From Candidatus Alistipes faecigallinarum (GTDB taxonomy: Bacteria; Bacteroidota; Bacteroidia; Bacteroidales; Rikenellaceae), in assembly GCA_019115605.1 (NCBI GenBank), contig DXDG01000019.1:62001-126000 (forward strand): a DNA stretch of 64,000 nucleotides. The letters run 5' to 3'. The translations under genes and the position numbers were made by a program. Shown here piece by piece: positions 10,129 to 19,749 of the stretch (position 1 is the stretch's first letter; every line of letters starts with the position of its first letter). Under the pieces are notes generated by a model that saw only the letters and a list, made by a program, of their open reading frames with translations, did not search any database and had not been told where the DNA came from.

Positions 10129-13100
10129 TTAGAAGTTGACGTTCAGACGCAGCGAGTAGGTGCGCGGACGGGGCCAGATCGAGCCGTCGATGCCGTTCAC
10201 GCCCGGGATCTCGGGATCCACGCCGCTGTAGCCCGTGATGACGAAGACGTTCTGCACGCCGAAGGCCACGCGGATCGAACCCTTCCAGCTGCCGATCTTG
10301 TCGAAGGTGTAGCCGAGGTTCATGTCGTCCATGCGGAAGAAGGAGGCGTCCTCGAGGAAGTAGTCCGAATACCACTGTTCACCGCTGTTGGCCTTCGTGA
10401 AGCCGGTCTTCTCGACGAGCTTGGCGAAGTTGGGCAGGTTGCCGGCATTCAGGTCGAGGTTCGAGGTCGAGTTGGCCGAGGCGAAGTCGTTGAAGACCCA
10501 GTTGCCCACCGAGCCGTGGCCGTTGAATCCGAAGTCCCAGTTCTTGTACGAGAGCTTGAGGCTTATGCCGTAGAAGAAGTCGGGGTTGGGGCTCTTGTCG
10601 GTCATGTAGCGGTCGGCCTGCGTGATCTTGCCGTCCTTGTCGCGGTCCACCAGGGCGTTCTGGATCGGGTGTCCGTTCTCGTCGTACACCTGCTGGAAGC
10701 AGTAGAACGTATAGGGCGAGTAGCCGACCATGTGGCGCTGGAGCAGGTTGCCCGTACCCTTCGAGATGCCGCCCGTCTGGATGCTGTAGGTGGGGTCGTC
10801 CGTGTTGTTGAGCTTCGTGAACTCGGTCTTCTGGAACGTGCCGTTCAGGCCGATCGTGAGGTTCCAGTCCTTGGTCTGCACGGGGATGAGGTTCAGGTTG
10901 AACTCCACGCCGCGGTTCTCCATCGAGCCGATGTTCGTGAGCACGGTGTTGCCGAAGTTCGAACCCATCGGGGTGATGACGTTGTTGAGCAGGTCGTCCG
11001 TCTGGCGCAGGTACCAGTCCACGCTACCGTTGATGCGGCCGTCGAGGAATCCGAAGTCGAGGCCGACGTTGTAGGTCGTCGTGGTCTCCCACTTGATGTC
11101 GGGGTCGTAGGCCGCCGGGGTGAGGTAGAACGAGTAGCCGGCCGAACCCATGTTGTACTGCTTGTAGACGTCGGTGGACATCGAGTAGCGGGCCAGGTAG
11201 GGGTAGTTCTGGAAGATCTCCTGCTGTCCGGTCTGTCCGGCGCCGAGGCGGAGCTTGAGGGCCGAGACGGCGCGGACGTCGCGCAGGAACTCCTCCTGGG
11301 CGATGTTCCAGGCGAAGGCGGCCGAGGGGAAGAGACCCCAGCGGGTATCCTTCGAGAAGCGCGACGAGGCGTCGTCACGCAGCGTGAAGGTGAACAGGTA
11401 GCGCGAGTCGATCGAGTAGTTGATACGTCCGTAGAACGACAGCAGGTAGCTCTCCTGGCGGTTGAACGGATAGCGCGAATCCTCGCCCTTCTGCTCGTGG
11501 GTCTCGTTGAAGTAGGTTACCGTGTGGTCCGAGCTGTAGAAGTGCTGCCACGAGTAGCCGGCCATCACGTCGAGGCGGTGGATGCCCCACTCCTTGTTGA
11601 AGTTGGCGTAGAACTCGAGCAGCTGGTTGCGGCGGAAGTTCGTCGTCCACGAGTACTGTCCCCAGCCGCGGGCCTCGGTGTCGGTGTAGGCCTGGAACGA
11701 TCCGGGGTTCACGCCGTCGTAGGTCTTCGCCGAGGAGATGTCCATACCGAGGTTGAGGTTGAAGCGCAGGGCCTCGAAGCCGTGCACCTTGTAGTCGATC
11801 TGGGCGTTGCCGATGAATCGCTTGGCGCGTGCCGTGTTGTCGCGGTCGTAGAGCTGCGAGAGGGGGCCGGCGCCCAGCAGCGTGTTGGGCGTGAACTCCT
11901 CGCCGCGGCCCGAGCCGTAGTTCCAGAATCCGTTGGTGGTCGTGTAGTCGATCGAGCCGTCCTCGTTGCGCCAGTAGGGGTCGATCGTCGGGTTGAAGAA
12001 GGCCGCCGAGCCGACCACGCCGCTCGAAGCGTAGCGCTGCGAGGTTACGACGCCCTTGGCGTTCATGTTGACCGTCAGGTGCTTGTCGAAGAAGTTGGGC
12101 GAGAGGCTCAGGTCGAGGGTTCCACGCTCGTACTTCGAGGTTTCGAGCGTACCCTGCTGGCCGGTGTAGCCCACCGAGGCGCGGTAGGGCATGCGGTCGT
12201 TGATGTTGCCCGTCAGGCTGACGTTGTGGTCGTGCGAGATGGCCGTACGGAAGACGAGGTCCTGCCAGTTGGTGTTCTTGTCGCCCATCATGGCGTGCAC
12301 CTTGTCGCCGGTCGTGGTTCCCGCGGGGAAGACGCGGTCGACATAGCTGCGGAACTCGCCGGGGGTCATCACGGGAAGCTCGTCCGAGTTGGTCTGGACG
12401 CTCACGCTGCCGCTGTACGAGACGCTCGGGGTGTTGCCCTTGCCCTTCTTGGTCGTGATCATGATTACGCCGTTCGAGGCGCGGGATCCGTAGATGGCTG
12501 CCGCCGAGGCGTCCTTCAGTACGGTGAACGACTCGATGTCGTTAGGGTTGATCGTCTCGAGCGGGTTGGCCATGCCCGTACCGCCGTCCGAGGCGATGGG
12601 CACGCCGTCGATGACGATCAGCGGGTCATTGGAGGCGTTGAGCGACGCGGCACCGCGGATGCGGATCGTGGCGCTCGAGCCGGGACCGCCGTCGCCGGGG
12701 ATGATGTGTACGCCCGGGACCTTACCCTTGAGCATGTCCTGCGTCGAGACGACGGCGCCGCGGTTGAATTCCTCGGCCTTGATGGCGACGACCGAACCGG
12801 TCATGTCGTTCTTCTTGACCGTACCGTAGCCGATGACCACCACGTCGTCGATGCCCATGGCATCCTCTTCGAGCGTGAGGTGCGCCAGCAGCGTCGAGGA
12901 GGCGACCAGCGCGACGCTCTTGTAGCCGACGTAGCTGATTTCGATCACCGACTCGGGCGATGCCACGCGGATGGCATAGTCGCCGTCGAGGCCGGTCGAA
13001 ACACCGTTGGTGGTGCCCCTTTCGATCACGGTGGCACCCAGAATCGGCACTCCTGCCTTGTCCACGACAACACCCTTTACCTCATAACCTGCATTCTGCG

Positions 13101-13170
13101 CAAATGCAAGGGGGGGGGTAATCAGGCATGTCAGCAGGATGCCCACACACATGGTTAATAGTTTTTTCAT
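10129..13170 (-). CDS. susC: SusC-family TonB-dependent transporter (starch locus)
   Basis: A 1013-residue outer-membrane TonB-dependent transporter importing malto-oligosaccharides. A signal peptide ending at AFAQ (residue 25) is followed by a carboxypeptidase-D-like regulatory domain (about 30-110, with GVVVDKAGVPILGATV). Then come the SusC motif DDVVVIGYGTVKK, the plug domain (to about 235, with IRIRGAASLNASNDPL and AIYGSRASNGVI) and the 22-strand barrel ending in the aromatic terminus LNVNF. It starts 28 bp after the MFS transporter stop and ends 16 bp before susD. Length is normal for the family. Confidence 0.95.
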   Translation of the reverse strand: MKKLLTMCVGILLTCLITPPLAFAQNAGYEVKGVVVDKAGVPILGATVIERGTTNGVSTGLDGDYAIRVASPESVIEISYVGYKSVALVASSTLLAHLTLEEDAMGIDDVVVIGYGTVKKNDMTGSVVAIKAEEFNRGAVVSTQDMLKGKVPGVHIIPGDGGPGSSATIRIRGAASLNASNDPLIVIDGVPIASDGGTGMANPLETINPNDIESFTVLKDASAAAIYGSRASNGVIMITTKKGKGNTPSVSYSGSVSVQTNSDELPVMTPGEFRSYVDRVFPAGTTTGDKVHAMMGDKNTNWQDLVFRTAISHDHNVSLTGNINDRMPYRASVGYTGQQGTLETSKYERGTLDLSLSPNFFDKHLTVNMNAKGVVTSQRYASSGVVGSAAFFNPTIDPYWRNEDGSIDYTTTNGFWNYGSGRGEEFTPNTLLGAGPLSQLYDRDNTARAKRFIGNAQIDYKVHGFEALRFNLNLGMDISSAKTYDGVNPGSFQAYTDTEARGWGQYSWTTNFRRNQLLEFYANFNKEWGIHRLDVMAGYSWQHFYSSDHTVTYFNETHEQKGEDSRYPFNRQESYLLSFYGRINYSIDSRYLFTFTLRDDASSRFSKDTRWGLFPSAAFAWNIAQEEFLRDVRAVSALKLRLGAGQTGQQEIFQNYPYLARYSMSTDVYKQYNMGSAGYSFYLTPAAYDPDIKWETTTTYNVGLDFGFLDGRINGSVDWYLRQTDDLLNNVITPMGSNFGNTVLTNIGSMENRGVEFNLNLIPVQTKDWNLTIGLNGTFQKTEFTKLNNTDDPTYSIQTGGISKGTGNLLQRHMVGYSPYTFYCFQQVYDENGHPIQNALVDRDKDGKITQADRYMTDKSPNPDFFYGISLKLSYKNWDFGFNGHGSVGNWVFNDFASANSTSNLDLNAGNLPNFAKLVEKTGFTKANSGEQWYSDYFLEDASFFRMDDMNLGYTFDKIGSWKGSIRVAFGVQNVFVITGYSGVDPEIPGVNGIDGSIWPRPRTYSLRLNVNF

Positions 13171-13198
13171 AGGATCTGTTAGTTGGTTTGTATGTTTT

Positions 13199-14527
13199 TT
13201 ACAGGTTTGGCTGTCGGGTGTCGCTTCCGTCGCGGACGAAGGCCACCGAGAGGGCGGCCAGCAGCATGAAGAGGGCTGCCAGGGCGAGCATCCAGGTGGC
13301 GTTGCTGTCGAAGCAGTACTTGACGATGGCGCCGCCGGTCAGTCCGATGACGATCTGCGGGATGGTGATCGTGAAGTTGAAGATGCCCATGTAGACCCCC
13401 ATGTGGCGGGCTTCGACGGCGCGCGAGAGGATGGCGTAGGGCATGGCGAGGATGCCGGCCCAGGCGATGCCGATGCCGACCATCGGCAGCATGAGGGCAT
13501 ACTGGTCGCGCAACAGGCAGAGTCCGGCGAAGCCTGCGGCTCCGAGCAGCAGGCAGGCGGCGTAGACGGTTTTGTTGCCCCAGCGTGCGGCGATGCGCCC
13601 GAGGAAGAGGGCGGCGATGCAGGCCGGGATGGGGTAGGTTCCGTTCAGGACGCCGACCCAGGTCTGCGTGGCGCCGTCGGAGAGGACGGCTCCCGTCGCA
13701 TGGTCGGTTACGACGCCCGTGATGGCGGGCTTGAGGTAGGTCCACATCAGGAAGAGCGCGGCCCAAGAGAAGAACTGCGTAACGCCCAACCGGACCATCG
13801 CCTGCGGGACGTTGCGCAGCAGGGTGATGAAGCCCGGGCGCGGTGCGGTCTCCTCTTCGGGGCGGATGTCGTTGTAGCGGGCGAACTCTTCGGGGGGATA
13901 CTCGCGCGTGCGGAAGGCCGTTACGAGGACCGTGAGCAGCAGGATCCCGCCCCCGATATAATAGGAGTAGGCGATGTGGGGCGGGACGCTTCCCGGGGCG
14001 GCCTCGTCGGGGACGCCCATCCAGGTCATCAGCAGCGGCAGAATGGCGCCGACGACGGCTCCGAGGTTGATCAGAAAGGTCTGCACGACGTATCCGCGGG
14101 TCTTCTGCGAGTCGTCGAGCATGTCGGCAACCAGCGCGCGGAAGGGCTGCATCGTAACGTTGAACGAGAGGTCCATGAAGAGCAGGATGAAGGCTCCCAT
14201 GGCCAGCGGGGCGAAGGCCAGCAGACGCGGGCAGTTGGGCATGAGCATCAGGGCGATCGTCGAGATGACCGCGCCGCCCAGGATGTAGGGGATGCGCCGC
14301 CCGAAGCGGGTCCAGGTGCCGTCGGAGAAGAGTCCGATGATCGGCTGCACGACCATGCCGGCCAGCGGTGCGGCGAGCCAGAAGTAGCTTAGGTGGCTCA
14401 CGTCGGCACCCAGCGATTCGAAGATGCTCGACGTGTTGGAATTTTGCAGCGAGTATCCGATCTGGACGCCGAGAAAGCCGAAGCTGAGGTTCCAAATCTG
14501 CCAGAAGGAGAGTTTGGGCTTGTTCAT
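13199..14527 (-). CDS. MFS sugar transporter (maltose/sucrose transporter-like)
   Basis: A 442-residue inner-membrane major facilitator with about 12 hydrophobic helices. The N-terminus (IWNLSFGFLGVQIGYSLQN) and the loop motif GLFSDGTWTRFGRRIPYI are typical of the SLC45/GPH-like sugar:cation symporters found in Bacteroidota maltose loci. A second conserved loop, IAARWGNKTVY, occurs after helix 8. As the first gene of the operon, 28 bp before susC, it would carry maltose or short maltodextrins into the cytoplasm, where the GH77 malQ product could use them. Substrate is inferred from context. Confidence 0.85.
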   Translation of the reverse strand: MNKPKLSFWQIWNLSFGFLGVQIGYSLQNSNTSSIFESLGADVSHLSYFWLAAPLAGMVVQPIIGLFSDGTWTRFGRRIPYILGGAVISTIALMLMPNCPRLLAFAPLAMGAFILLFMDLSFNVTMQPFRALVADMLDDSQKTRGYVVQTFLINLGAVVGAILPLLMTWMGVPDEAAPGSVPPHIAYSYYIGGGILLLTVLVTAFRTREYPPEEFARYNDIRPEEETAPRPGFITLLRNVPQAMVRLGVTQFFSWAALFLMWTYLKPAITGVVTDHATGAVLSDGATQTWVGVLNGTYPIPACIAALFLGRIAARWGNKTVYAACLLLGAAGFAGLCLLRDQYALMLPMVGIGIAWAGILAMPYAILSRAVEARHMGVYMGIFNFTITIPQIVIGLTGGAIVKYCFDSNATWMLALAALFMLLAALSVAFVRDGSDTRQPNL

Positions 14528-14562
14528 TATCGGTTGTTCGGTTGGTTGTTTTTAGGTCAATA

Positions 14563-14572
14563 CAAATTTTAA
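14563..14572 (-). promoter_or_regulatory. Candidate promoter of the starch operon
   Basis: On the minus strand TTAAAATTTG lies 35-45 bases before the MFS ATG, in an AT-rich island. It differs from the TAnnTTTG -7 consensus by one extra A, and there is no clear TTTG at -33. Weak -33 elements fit an activator-dependent promoter, possibly driven by the adjacent LytTR regulator. Confidence 0.35.
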
Positions 14573-14689
14573 TAAAAAAAACGACTTGCGAAACAACCGG
14601 GGGACGAGCGGACGAAGAAAGGGGATGAACGGTCGGATTTTTCCGACGAGCTGCAGCGCCGCGGATTTGGTTTTTCGGGGAAAAGTGCC

Positions 14690-14697
14690 TACCTTTA
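14690..14697 (+). promoter_or_regulatory. Promoter -7 box of the LytS/LytTR operon
   Basis: TACCTTTA matches the Bacteroidota -7 consensus TAnnTTTG at all but the last base. TTTG at 14666-14669 lies 20 bp upstream, the normal -33 spacing. It places transcription about 35-40 bases before the ATG at 14742 and argues against the longer in-frame start upstream. Confidence 0.6.
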
Positions 14698-14741
14698 TTA
14701 GGCAAAACGATCCGGTAGCGGGTCGGAAACCTCCACAAGCC

Positions 14742-16118
14742 ATGCGGTCGCTCAAGGTCTCCGAAATCATCCATCTGTTCGCCGTGCTCCACGCGGCCGT
14801 GGCGCTGCTGTGCCGCCTGGCGGGGGTGAACGACGAGCTGGTGCTGACGCTTCTGACGATCGTGCTGATCGTGCTGATCTGCCTCCGCCGGGGGCTCAAC
14901 GTCGAGCTGACGGCCGCAAGCGTCATTGTGGTCAATGTCATCGGCTACCTGCTGGGCACCGGCGGCGCACGGCTCATCGGGCACCTGCTTTCATCGCCGC
15001 TGGCCGTGCACGCCGTTTCGACCTTCCTGACGACCGAGATCCTCGGCTGGGGCATCGTCTGGTTCACCAAGATGTTCCGCCGCGGCGACGAGGCGCCCCG
15101 CCCGCAGCGGTGGAACCCCCGCATCTGGATGCTGCTCGCGGCCGTCGGGGTGATCTTTGTCCTGCGCCTGGCCTATGTCGAGCTGCTGGCCCTGCCCTCG
15201 TTCTCGGCCGACCGCCTCTACCGCGTCTACAACCTGCTGGCCTCGAACTCCGTGGCGCTGATTCTGCTGCTGTGCGTCAATGTCATCTTTGTCCGCCACA
15301 TGCGCCGCCATCCCGAGTGGAGCGTCTCCTTCAAGGCGCTGGCGCTGGCGCTTTTCATCGTGCTGACCACCCTCGGGGTCTCGCTGCTGGCGGCGTTGCG
15401 CCTGCCCTTCGCCTTTGACCGGGGTTTCTCGGGGCAGGAGTTCTTCCAGCTCGCGATCATCACGCTGCTGGTCGAGATGACGCTCTACTCGATCATTTTC
15501 ATGGCCGACTACGCGCTGGCGGCCCGCGCCGTGCTGCATGCCGAGCGCGGAAAGGTCCACCAGGCGCAGTTCCTCTACATGAAGCTCAAGCAGCAGGTCA
15601 ATCCCCACTTTCTGTTCAATTCGCTCAACATCCTCGACTGCCTGGTCTGCGAGCAGCGCACCGAGCAGGCAAGCGCCTACATCCACAAGCTGGCGGGCAT
15701 CTACCGCTACATGCTCCGCAACGAGGCCGAGACGCTCGTGCCGCTGAAGGAGGAGATGGCCTTCGTGGAGATGTACATCGACCTGCTGCAGGTCCGCTTC
15801 GGCGAGGGATTCCGCGTGCGGACCCGCATCGCCCCCGAGGCGCTCATGCGCCGGGTGGTTCCCTGCTCGATCCAGCTGCTGATCGAGAACGCCATCAAGC
15901 ACAACGTGGTCGATGCCGCCGCGCCGCTCGAGATCCGCATCGAAACCGCGGACGGCACCGTGACGGTTGCGAACAACCTCCGTCCGAAGGTCTCCGCTCC
16001 GCCCTCCACGCACGTGGGTCTGAATTATATCCGCCAGCAGTATCTCGACCTCGCGGACAAACCGGTCGCCATCGTCCGCACCGAGGCGGAGTATCGTATA
16101 ACCCTACCCCTGTTATGA
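14742..16118 (+). CDS. LytS/YehU-type sensor histidine kinase
   Basis: A 458-residue inner-membrane sensor kinase. Six or more hydrophobic helices fill residues 1-270, with no obvious extracellular ligand domain. The His_kinase (PF06580) segment follows with the phospho-acceptor motif QQVNPHFLFNSLNIL (His near 289), and a C-terminal HATPase part with IQLLIENAIKHNVV. I chose ATG 14742 because a promoter -7 box lies at 14690, inside the longer open frame. Its stop overlaps the next gene's ATG by 4 bp (ATGA), so kinase and regulator are translationally coupled. Divergent position next to the starch operon suggests it senses or responds to that pathway; this is inference. Confidence 0.9.
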   Translation: MRSLKVSEIIHLFAVLHAAVALLCRLAGVNDELVLTLLTIVLIVLICLRRGLNVELTAASVIVVNVIGYLLGTGGARLIGHLLSSPLAVHAVSTFLTTEILGWGIVWFTKMFRRGDEAPRPQRWNPRIWMLLAAVGVIFVLRLAYVELLALPSFSADRLYRVYNLLASNSVALILLLCVNVIFVRHMRRHPEWSVSFKALALALFIVLTTLGVSLLAALRLPFAFDRGFSGQEFFQLAIITLLVEMTLYSIIFMADYALAARAVLHAERGKVHQAQFLYMKLKQQVNPHFLFNSLNILDCLVCEQRTEQASAYIHKLAGIYRYMLRNEAETLVPLKEEMAFVEMYIDLLQVRFGEGFRVRTRIAPEALMRRVVPCSIQLLIENAIKHNVVDAAAPLEIRIETADGTVTVANNLRPKVSAPPSTHVGLNYIRQQYLDLADKPVAIVRTEAEYRITLPLL

Positions 16119-16882
16119 ACCCTATGCCTATGAGAGTATTGATCGTCGAGGACGAGATCATGGCCCGGCAGAGCCTGGCCCGGATCCTGCGGCAGGAGTT
16201 CTCCGACCTGCGGATCGTCGGCACGGCCGGCTCGGTCCGGGAGACCGTCGACTGGCTGCGCGCCGGGGAAAACACGGCCGACGTGATCTTCATGGATGTC
16301 GAGTTGTCGGACGGCAACTGTTTCGAGATCTTCCGCCAGGTCGAGATTGCGGCCCATGTCATCATGACCACGGCCTACGACAGCTATGCCGTGCGGGCCT
16401 TCGAGGTGAACAGCATCGACTACCTGCTCAAGCCGATCGATCCGGCGGCGCTGCGGCGGGCCGTGGAGCGCTGCCGTACGAGCCGCGAGCACCTCGATGC
16501 GAGCCGGCTGCTCGATGCCATCGGCCGCACGCGCGAATACAAGCAGCGCTACATCGTGCGCTTCAACGACCGGATCGTGCCGGTGCGGACCTCCGACATC
16601 GCCTACTTCTACTCCGAGGAGAAGAACACCTGGCTGGTTACGGCGGACAACAGCCGCTATGTGATGGACCTCTCGCTGGATATCCTCTCCGAGGAGCTCG
16701 ACGCGCGGAGCTTCTTCCGCATCTCGCGCAACTGCATCGTCTCGATGGGGGCCATTACGAGCGTGGTGAAGCACCTGGGCAACCGCCTGAAGATCCAGGC
16801 CCGGCCGCAGCCCGGTTTCGAGATGATTGTGAGCCGGTCGCGGGTCGAGGATTTCCTCCGCTGGCTCGAGGGCGACTCCTGA
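16115..16882 (+). CDS. LytTR-family response regulator
   Basis: A 255-residue response regulator partnered with the overlapping LytS-like kinase. The receiver domain (about 6-125) has VEDE at 11-14, phosphorylation site D61 in IFMDVELSDG, and the conserved Lys in YLLKPID near 109. A LytTR DNA-binding domain occupies about 147-250 (IVRFNDRIVPVRTSDIAYF, FFRISRNCIVS). LytTR proteins bind direct repeats upstream of target promoters; the 214-bp region between its operon and the starch operon is the obvious first target, but no repeat there is clear enough to call. Confidence 0.92.
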   Translation: MNPMPMRVLIVEDEIMARQSLARILRQEFSDLRIVGTAGSVRETVDWLRAGENTADVIFMDVELSDGNCFEIFRQVEIAAHVIMTTAYDSYAVRAFEVNSIDYLLKPIDPAALRRAVERCRTSREHLDASRLLDAIGRTREYKQRYIVRFNDRIVPVRTSDIAYFYSEEKNTWLVTADNSRYVMDLSLDILSEELDARSFFRISRNCIVSMGAITSVVKHLGNRLKIQARPQPGFEMIVSRSRVEDFLRWLEGDS

Positions 16883-16907
16883 CGGTGTGAAGCGGCGGGA
16901 GCGAAAT

Positions 16908-16948
16908 GACGGCGGGGAGGCATTCCGAATGGAAGCCTCCCCGCCGTC
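16908..16948. terminator. Bidirectional terminator between lytTR and malQ
   Basis: Arms GACGGCGGGGAGGC (16908-16921) and its complement (16935-16948) form a 14-bp stem, extended by TTCC/GGAA with one bulged A and a GAAT loop. It lies between convergent genes. T-runs are poor on both sides, so termination would rest on the very stable stem. Confidence 0.65.
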
Positions 16949-16963
16949 GTCTTCTGTCGCGGG

Positions 16964-19585
16964 CTATTGCCGGCCGCTGCAGGCGATCAGGTCCTGCAGC
17001 AGGGCGCTGAAGCCCTCTTCGGCGAGCAACTGTTCGAGCGTGAGGTGCATGCGGTAGCGCCAGTAGTAGCGCGGGATGGCCGGGACGTTGATCCGCTCGG
17101 CCTGCGGATCGGGCCGGCGGATGCGCTCGTCGAGCGCGAGCCAGTCCTGCAGGGGCAGGATGGCGAACATCGAGGGCGAGGCGAGGTGCATCTCGATGAT
17201 GCGCCGCAGGATCCACGTCTCGCAGTGTGCGGGCGCGTCGCCGCCGCAGCCGAGCACCTCGTGGTAGAAGCGCTCCGTCGTGCCGCGATCCTCCTCCCAC
17301 CAGGCCCGCAGCGGGGTCATGTCGTGCGTCGAGGTGGCGCAGACCGAGAGGTAGGGGTAGTGTGCGGGATCGGCGAAGAGCTTCCCGGGGGTCTTCGACA
17401 TGCGCTGGATTTCGAGCGAGAGGATCTGCAGCTCGCGCATCGTCTCGGGAACGCAGTCGGGGATCATGCCCAGGTCCTCGCCGCAGGCCAGCATGCCCGT
17501 GGCTTCCAGCAGCGCCGGGAGCTTGCGCAGGGCCGACTCCTTCCAGAAGAGGTTGTGGCGGTGGTAGAAGAAGTCGTCGTAGAGCCAGTTGAAGGTGTTG
17601 CGGCGGGTGTCGTCGAGCGCCGCATAGGCGAAGGTCGAGTGGGCGGCGATGCGCGGGTGGTAGTAGCCTCTGCGGCGCGGGTCCTCGACGAAGAGCACCT
17701 CCTCGACCAGGCGCAGCAGCCCTTCGCGCATGCGGCGCTGCGGCTCCCCGTCGCCCGGGAACTGCTCGACGATGCGGCGCTGCGTGGCGAACTCGGGGCG
17801 CAGGCGTCCGTCGCGGAGGCAGCGGCTGCGCACCTCGTCGGCCCGTTCGCCGAAGAGCTCCCCGAGCACGTGGTCGTCGATGCGGGGCGTAACGTAGGCT
17901 CCTGCGGAGGTGTCGAAGCCCCATTGGCGCAGTTCGTCGGCCGAGTAGGGCAGTGCCGGGTTGAAGTGTCCCAGCAGGCCGTGCACGGCGTCGATGGGGA
18001 TCTCCCAGATGCGGAAGAAGCCGAGGATGTGGTCGATGCGGAAGGCGTCGAAGTATTCGGCCATCTTGGCCAGACGGGCCCGCCACCAGGCATATCCGTC
18101 CTGCGACATGCGCTCCCAGTCGTAGGTCGGCAATCCCCAGTTCTGACCCGTTGCCGAGAAGGCGTCGGGCGGGGCTCCGGCCTGCGAGTCGAGGTGGAAG
18201 AGCTGCGGATGGAGCCAGGCATCGACGCTCGTGCGGCTGATGCCTATGGGCAGGTCGCCCTTGAGGATGATGCCGCGGCTGTGGGCATAGCGGCAGACCT
18301 CCGAGAGCTGGAGGTGCAGGTGGTACTGCACGAAGCAGTGGAAGGCGATCGTGCGGCTGTTGCGGCGGCAGTAGGCCTCCACGCGCGCCTTGTCGTAGCG
18401 GGCGTAGTCTCCCCAGCGCGAGAAGTCGGCCGTGCCGTATTCGTCGCGCAGCGTGCAGAAGGCCGCATAGGGGATCAGCCAGTGGGCGTTGTCGGCCGCA
18501 AAGCGCTTGTAGCCCTGGCGGCGCGCCGTGCGTCCGCCGTCGCGCTCGAAGGCCTTGCGGAGCAGCTCCCGCTTGGTGTTGTTCACCCGTTCGTAATCCA
18601 CCTCCGGAAGGGCGTTCAGCTCGTCGCGCAGCTTGCGGTACTCCTCGTCCTCCTCGACGCCGGCCTCGGTCAGCCGCAGGAACTGCGGATGCAGGGCGAA
18701 GGTCGAGTTGGCGTTGTAGGGGTAGGAGTCCTCCCACGTGCCGGTCATCGTGGTGTCGTTGACCGGCAGCAGCTGGATCACCCGCTGCCGCGTGGCCGCG
18801 GCCCAGTCGACGAGCAGCTTCAGGTCCGCAAACTCACCGACGCCGAAGCTCTCGCGCGAGCGGAGCGAGAAGACCGGCACGGCCGTTCCGGCGCCCCGCC
18901 AGCGCCGCTCGGGGAAGCGGGCGACGACGGACGCCTCGATGAGGTACTCCTCCTCGGAGGTCGGGCCGTTCCAGACGCGGTTGGCCCCCTCCTCCCAGAG
19001 GATGGGTTCGAGCGTGGCGCGGTAGGCGATCAGCAGCTTGTATTCGCTCCCCTCGGGCAGGCGGAACGAGAGGTTCCACTCCGGGAAGCGGCTGTCGTCG
19101 AGCGGCACGATCCGCTGCCAGGCGTCGAGGCTGTCGGAGGCCAGGGCCAGCGTCTCGTCGGGGTAGAGCGCGGGGACGGTGAGGCGGAGCGTGGCATTCA
19201 GAAGAAGCGCCTGCCCCGATTTCGCCCGGCGCGGGCCGCTCTTTTTCTCCGCCTCCGGCCGGGTGAAGATGCCGCGGGTGAAGGCCGAGGAGTAGAACGA
19301 GGCGTCGGCGGGCATCTCCTGCCAGCGGTCCCGGATGCGGACGGTCCGGGCCCGGGTCTCCTCGGGCAGGCGGAGCGTGTGGGGCCGCCATTCGGTGCGG
19401 GTGCAGGCGCCGTCGCGTTCGACGGCATAGCGGTAGACGACGGGCGTGCGGTCGGTGTAGTGTTCGACGACGCCCCTCCAGATGCCGCCTTCGTTGTAAT
19501 GCAGGGCGATGCGGCGGCGTCCGAAGAGCAGCACGAGCTGTTCGCCCCAGCGCGTGCGGTATTCGATCTCGAAAAGCAGTTTCAT
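16964..19585 (-). CDS. malQ: 4-alpha-glucanotransferase (GH77) with N-terminal CBM20-like domains
   Basis: An 873-residue amylomaltase that disproportionates maltodextrins in the cytoplasm; no signal peptide is present. The first 230 residues carry two beta-sandwich segments resembling CBM20 starch-binding domains, as in plant DPE2 and many Bacteroidota MalQ proteins. The GH77 barrel follows (FGVGEFADLKLLVDWA near 255). Catalytic residues are recognisable: FRIDH near 513 (nucleophile Asp), CGEDLG near 703 (acid/base Glu) and STHDM near 757. It is transcribed convergently to the two-component system and closes the starch block. It probably processes maltose imported by the MFS protein. Confidence 0.93.
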   Translation of the reverse strand: MKLLFEIEYRTRWGEQLVLLFGRRRIALHYNEGGIWRGVVEHYTDRTPVVYRYAVERDGACTRTEWRPHTLRLPEETRARTVRIRDRWQEMPADASFYSSAFTRGIFTRPEAEKKSGPRRAKSGQALLLNATLRLTVPALYPDETLALASDSLDAWQRIVPLDDSRFPEWNLSFRLPEGSEYKLLIAYRATLEPILWEEGANRVWNGPTSEEEYLIEASVVARFPERRWRGAGTAVPVFSLRSRESFGVGEFADLKLLVDWAAATRQRVIQLLPVNDTTMTGTWEDSYPYNANSTFALHPQFLRLTEAGVEEDEEYRKLRDELNALPEVDYERVNNTKRELLRKAFERDGGRTARRQGYKRFAADNAHWLIPYAAFCTLRDEYGTADFSRWGDYARYDKARVEAYCRRNSRTIAFHCFVQYHLHLQLSEVCRYAHSRGIILKGDLPIGISRTSVDAWLHPQLFHLDSQAGAPPDAFSATGQNWGLPTYDWERMSQDGYAWWRARLAKMAEYFDAFRIDHILGFFRIWEIPIDAVHGLLGHFNPALPYSADELRQWGFDTSAGAYVTPRIDDHVLGELFGERADEVRSRCLRDGRLRPEFATQRRIVEQFPGDGEPQRRMREGLLRLVEEVLFVEDPRRRGYYHPRIAAHSTFAYAALDDTRRNTFNWLYDDFFYHRHNLFWKESALRKLPALLEATGMLACGEDLGMIPDCVPETMRELQILSLEIQRMSKTPGKLFADPAHYPYLSVCATSTHDMTPLRAWWEEDRGTTERFYHEVLGCGGDAPAHCETWILRRIIEMHLASPSMFAILPLQDWLALDERIRRPDPQAERINVPAIPRYYWRYRMHLTLEQLLAEEGFSALLQDLIACSGRQ

Positions 19586-19608
19586 GTCGGGTTCTGGTTG
19601 CGTATCTA

Positions 19609-19616
19609 CAAATTTA
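19609..19616 (-). promoter_or_regulatory. malQ promoter -7 box
   Basis: TAAATTTG on the minus strand matches TAnnTTTG exactly and lies 24-31 bases before the malQ ATG. No convincing TTTG is present at the -33 position. Confidence 0.55.
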
Positions 19617-19682
19617 CGAAAACCCGCGGTATTTCATACTTTTCGGCCGGATTTTTTTCGGGCTTCGCGGCCCGGTCCGTAC

Positions 19683-19725
19683 AACGAAGCCGGGCGAAGC
19701 GTCGCTTCGCCCGGCTCTTTCGTTG
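19683..19725 (-). terminator. Terminator after the coiled-coil membrane protein gene
   Basis: AGCCGGGCGAAGC and its complement flank a GTC loop, and outer bases CAACGAA/TTTCGTTG extend the stem. It follows the stop of the minus-strand gene at 19750 and precedes the malQ promoter. The T-run is weak. Confidence 0.55.
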
Positions 19726-19749
19726 CGGGATGCCGCTGCGGAGGTCCGA

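Noticed and set aside
14586-14741. Longer N-terminus for the LytS-type kinase
   Set aside because: A good -33/-7 promoter lies inside this stretch, and the extra residues are not hydrophobic or similar to the family.
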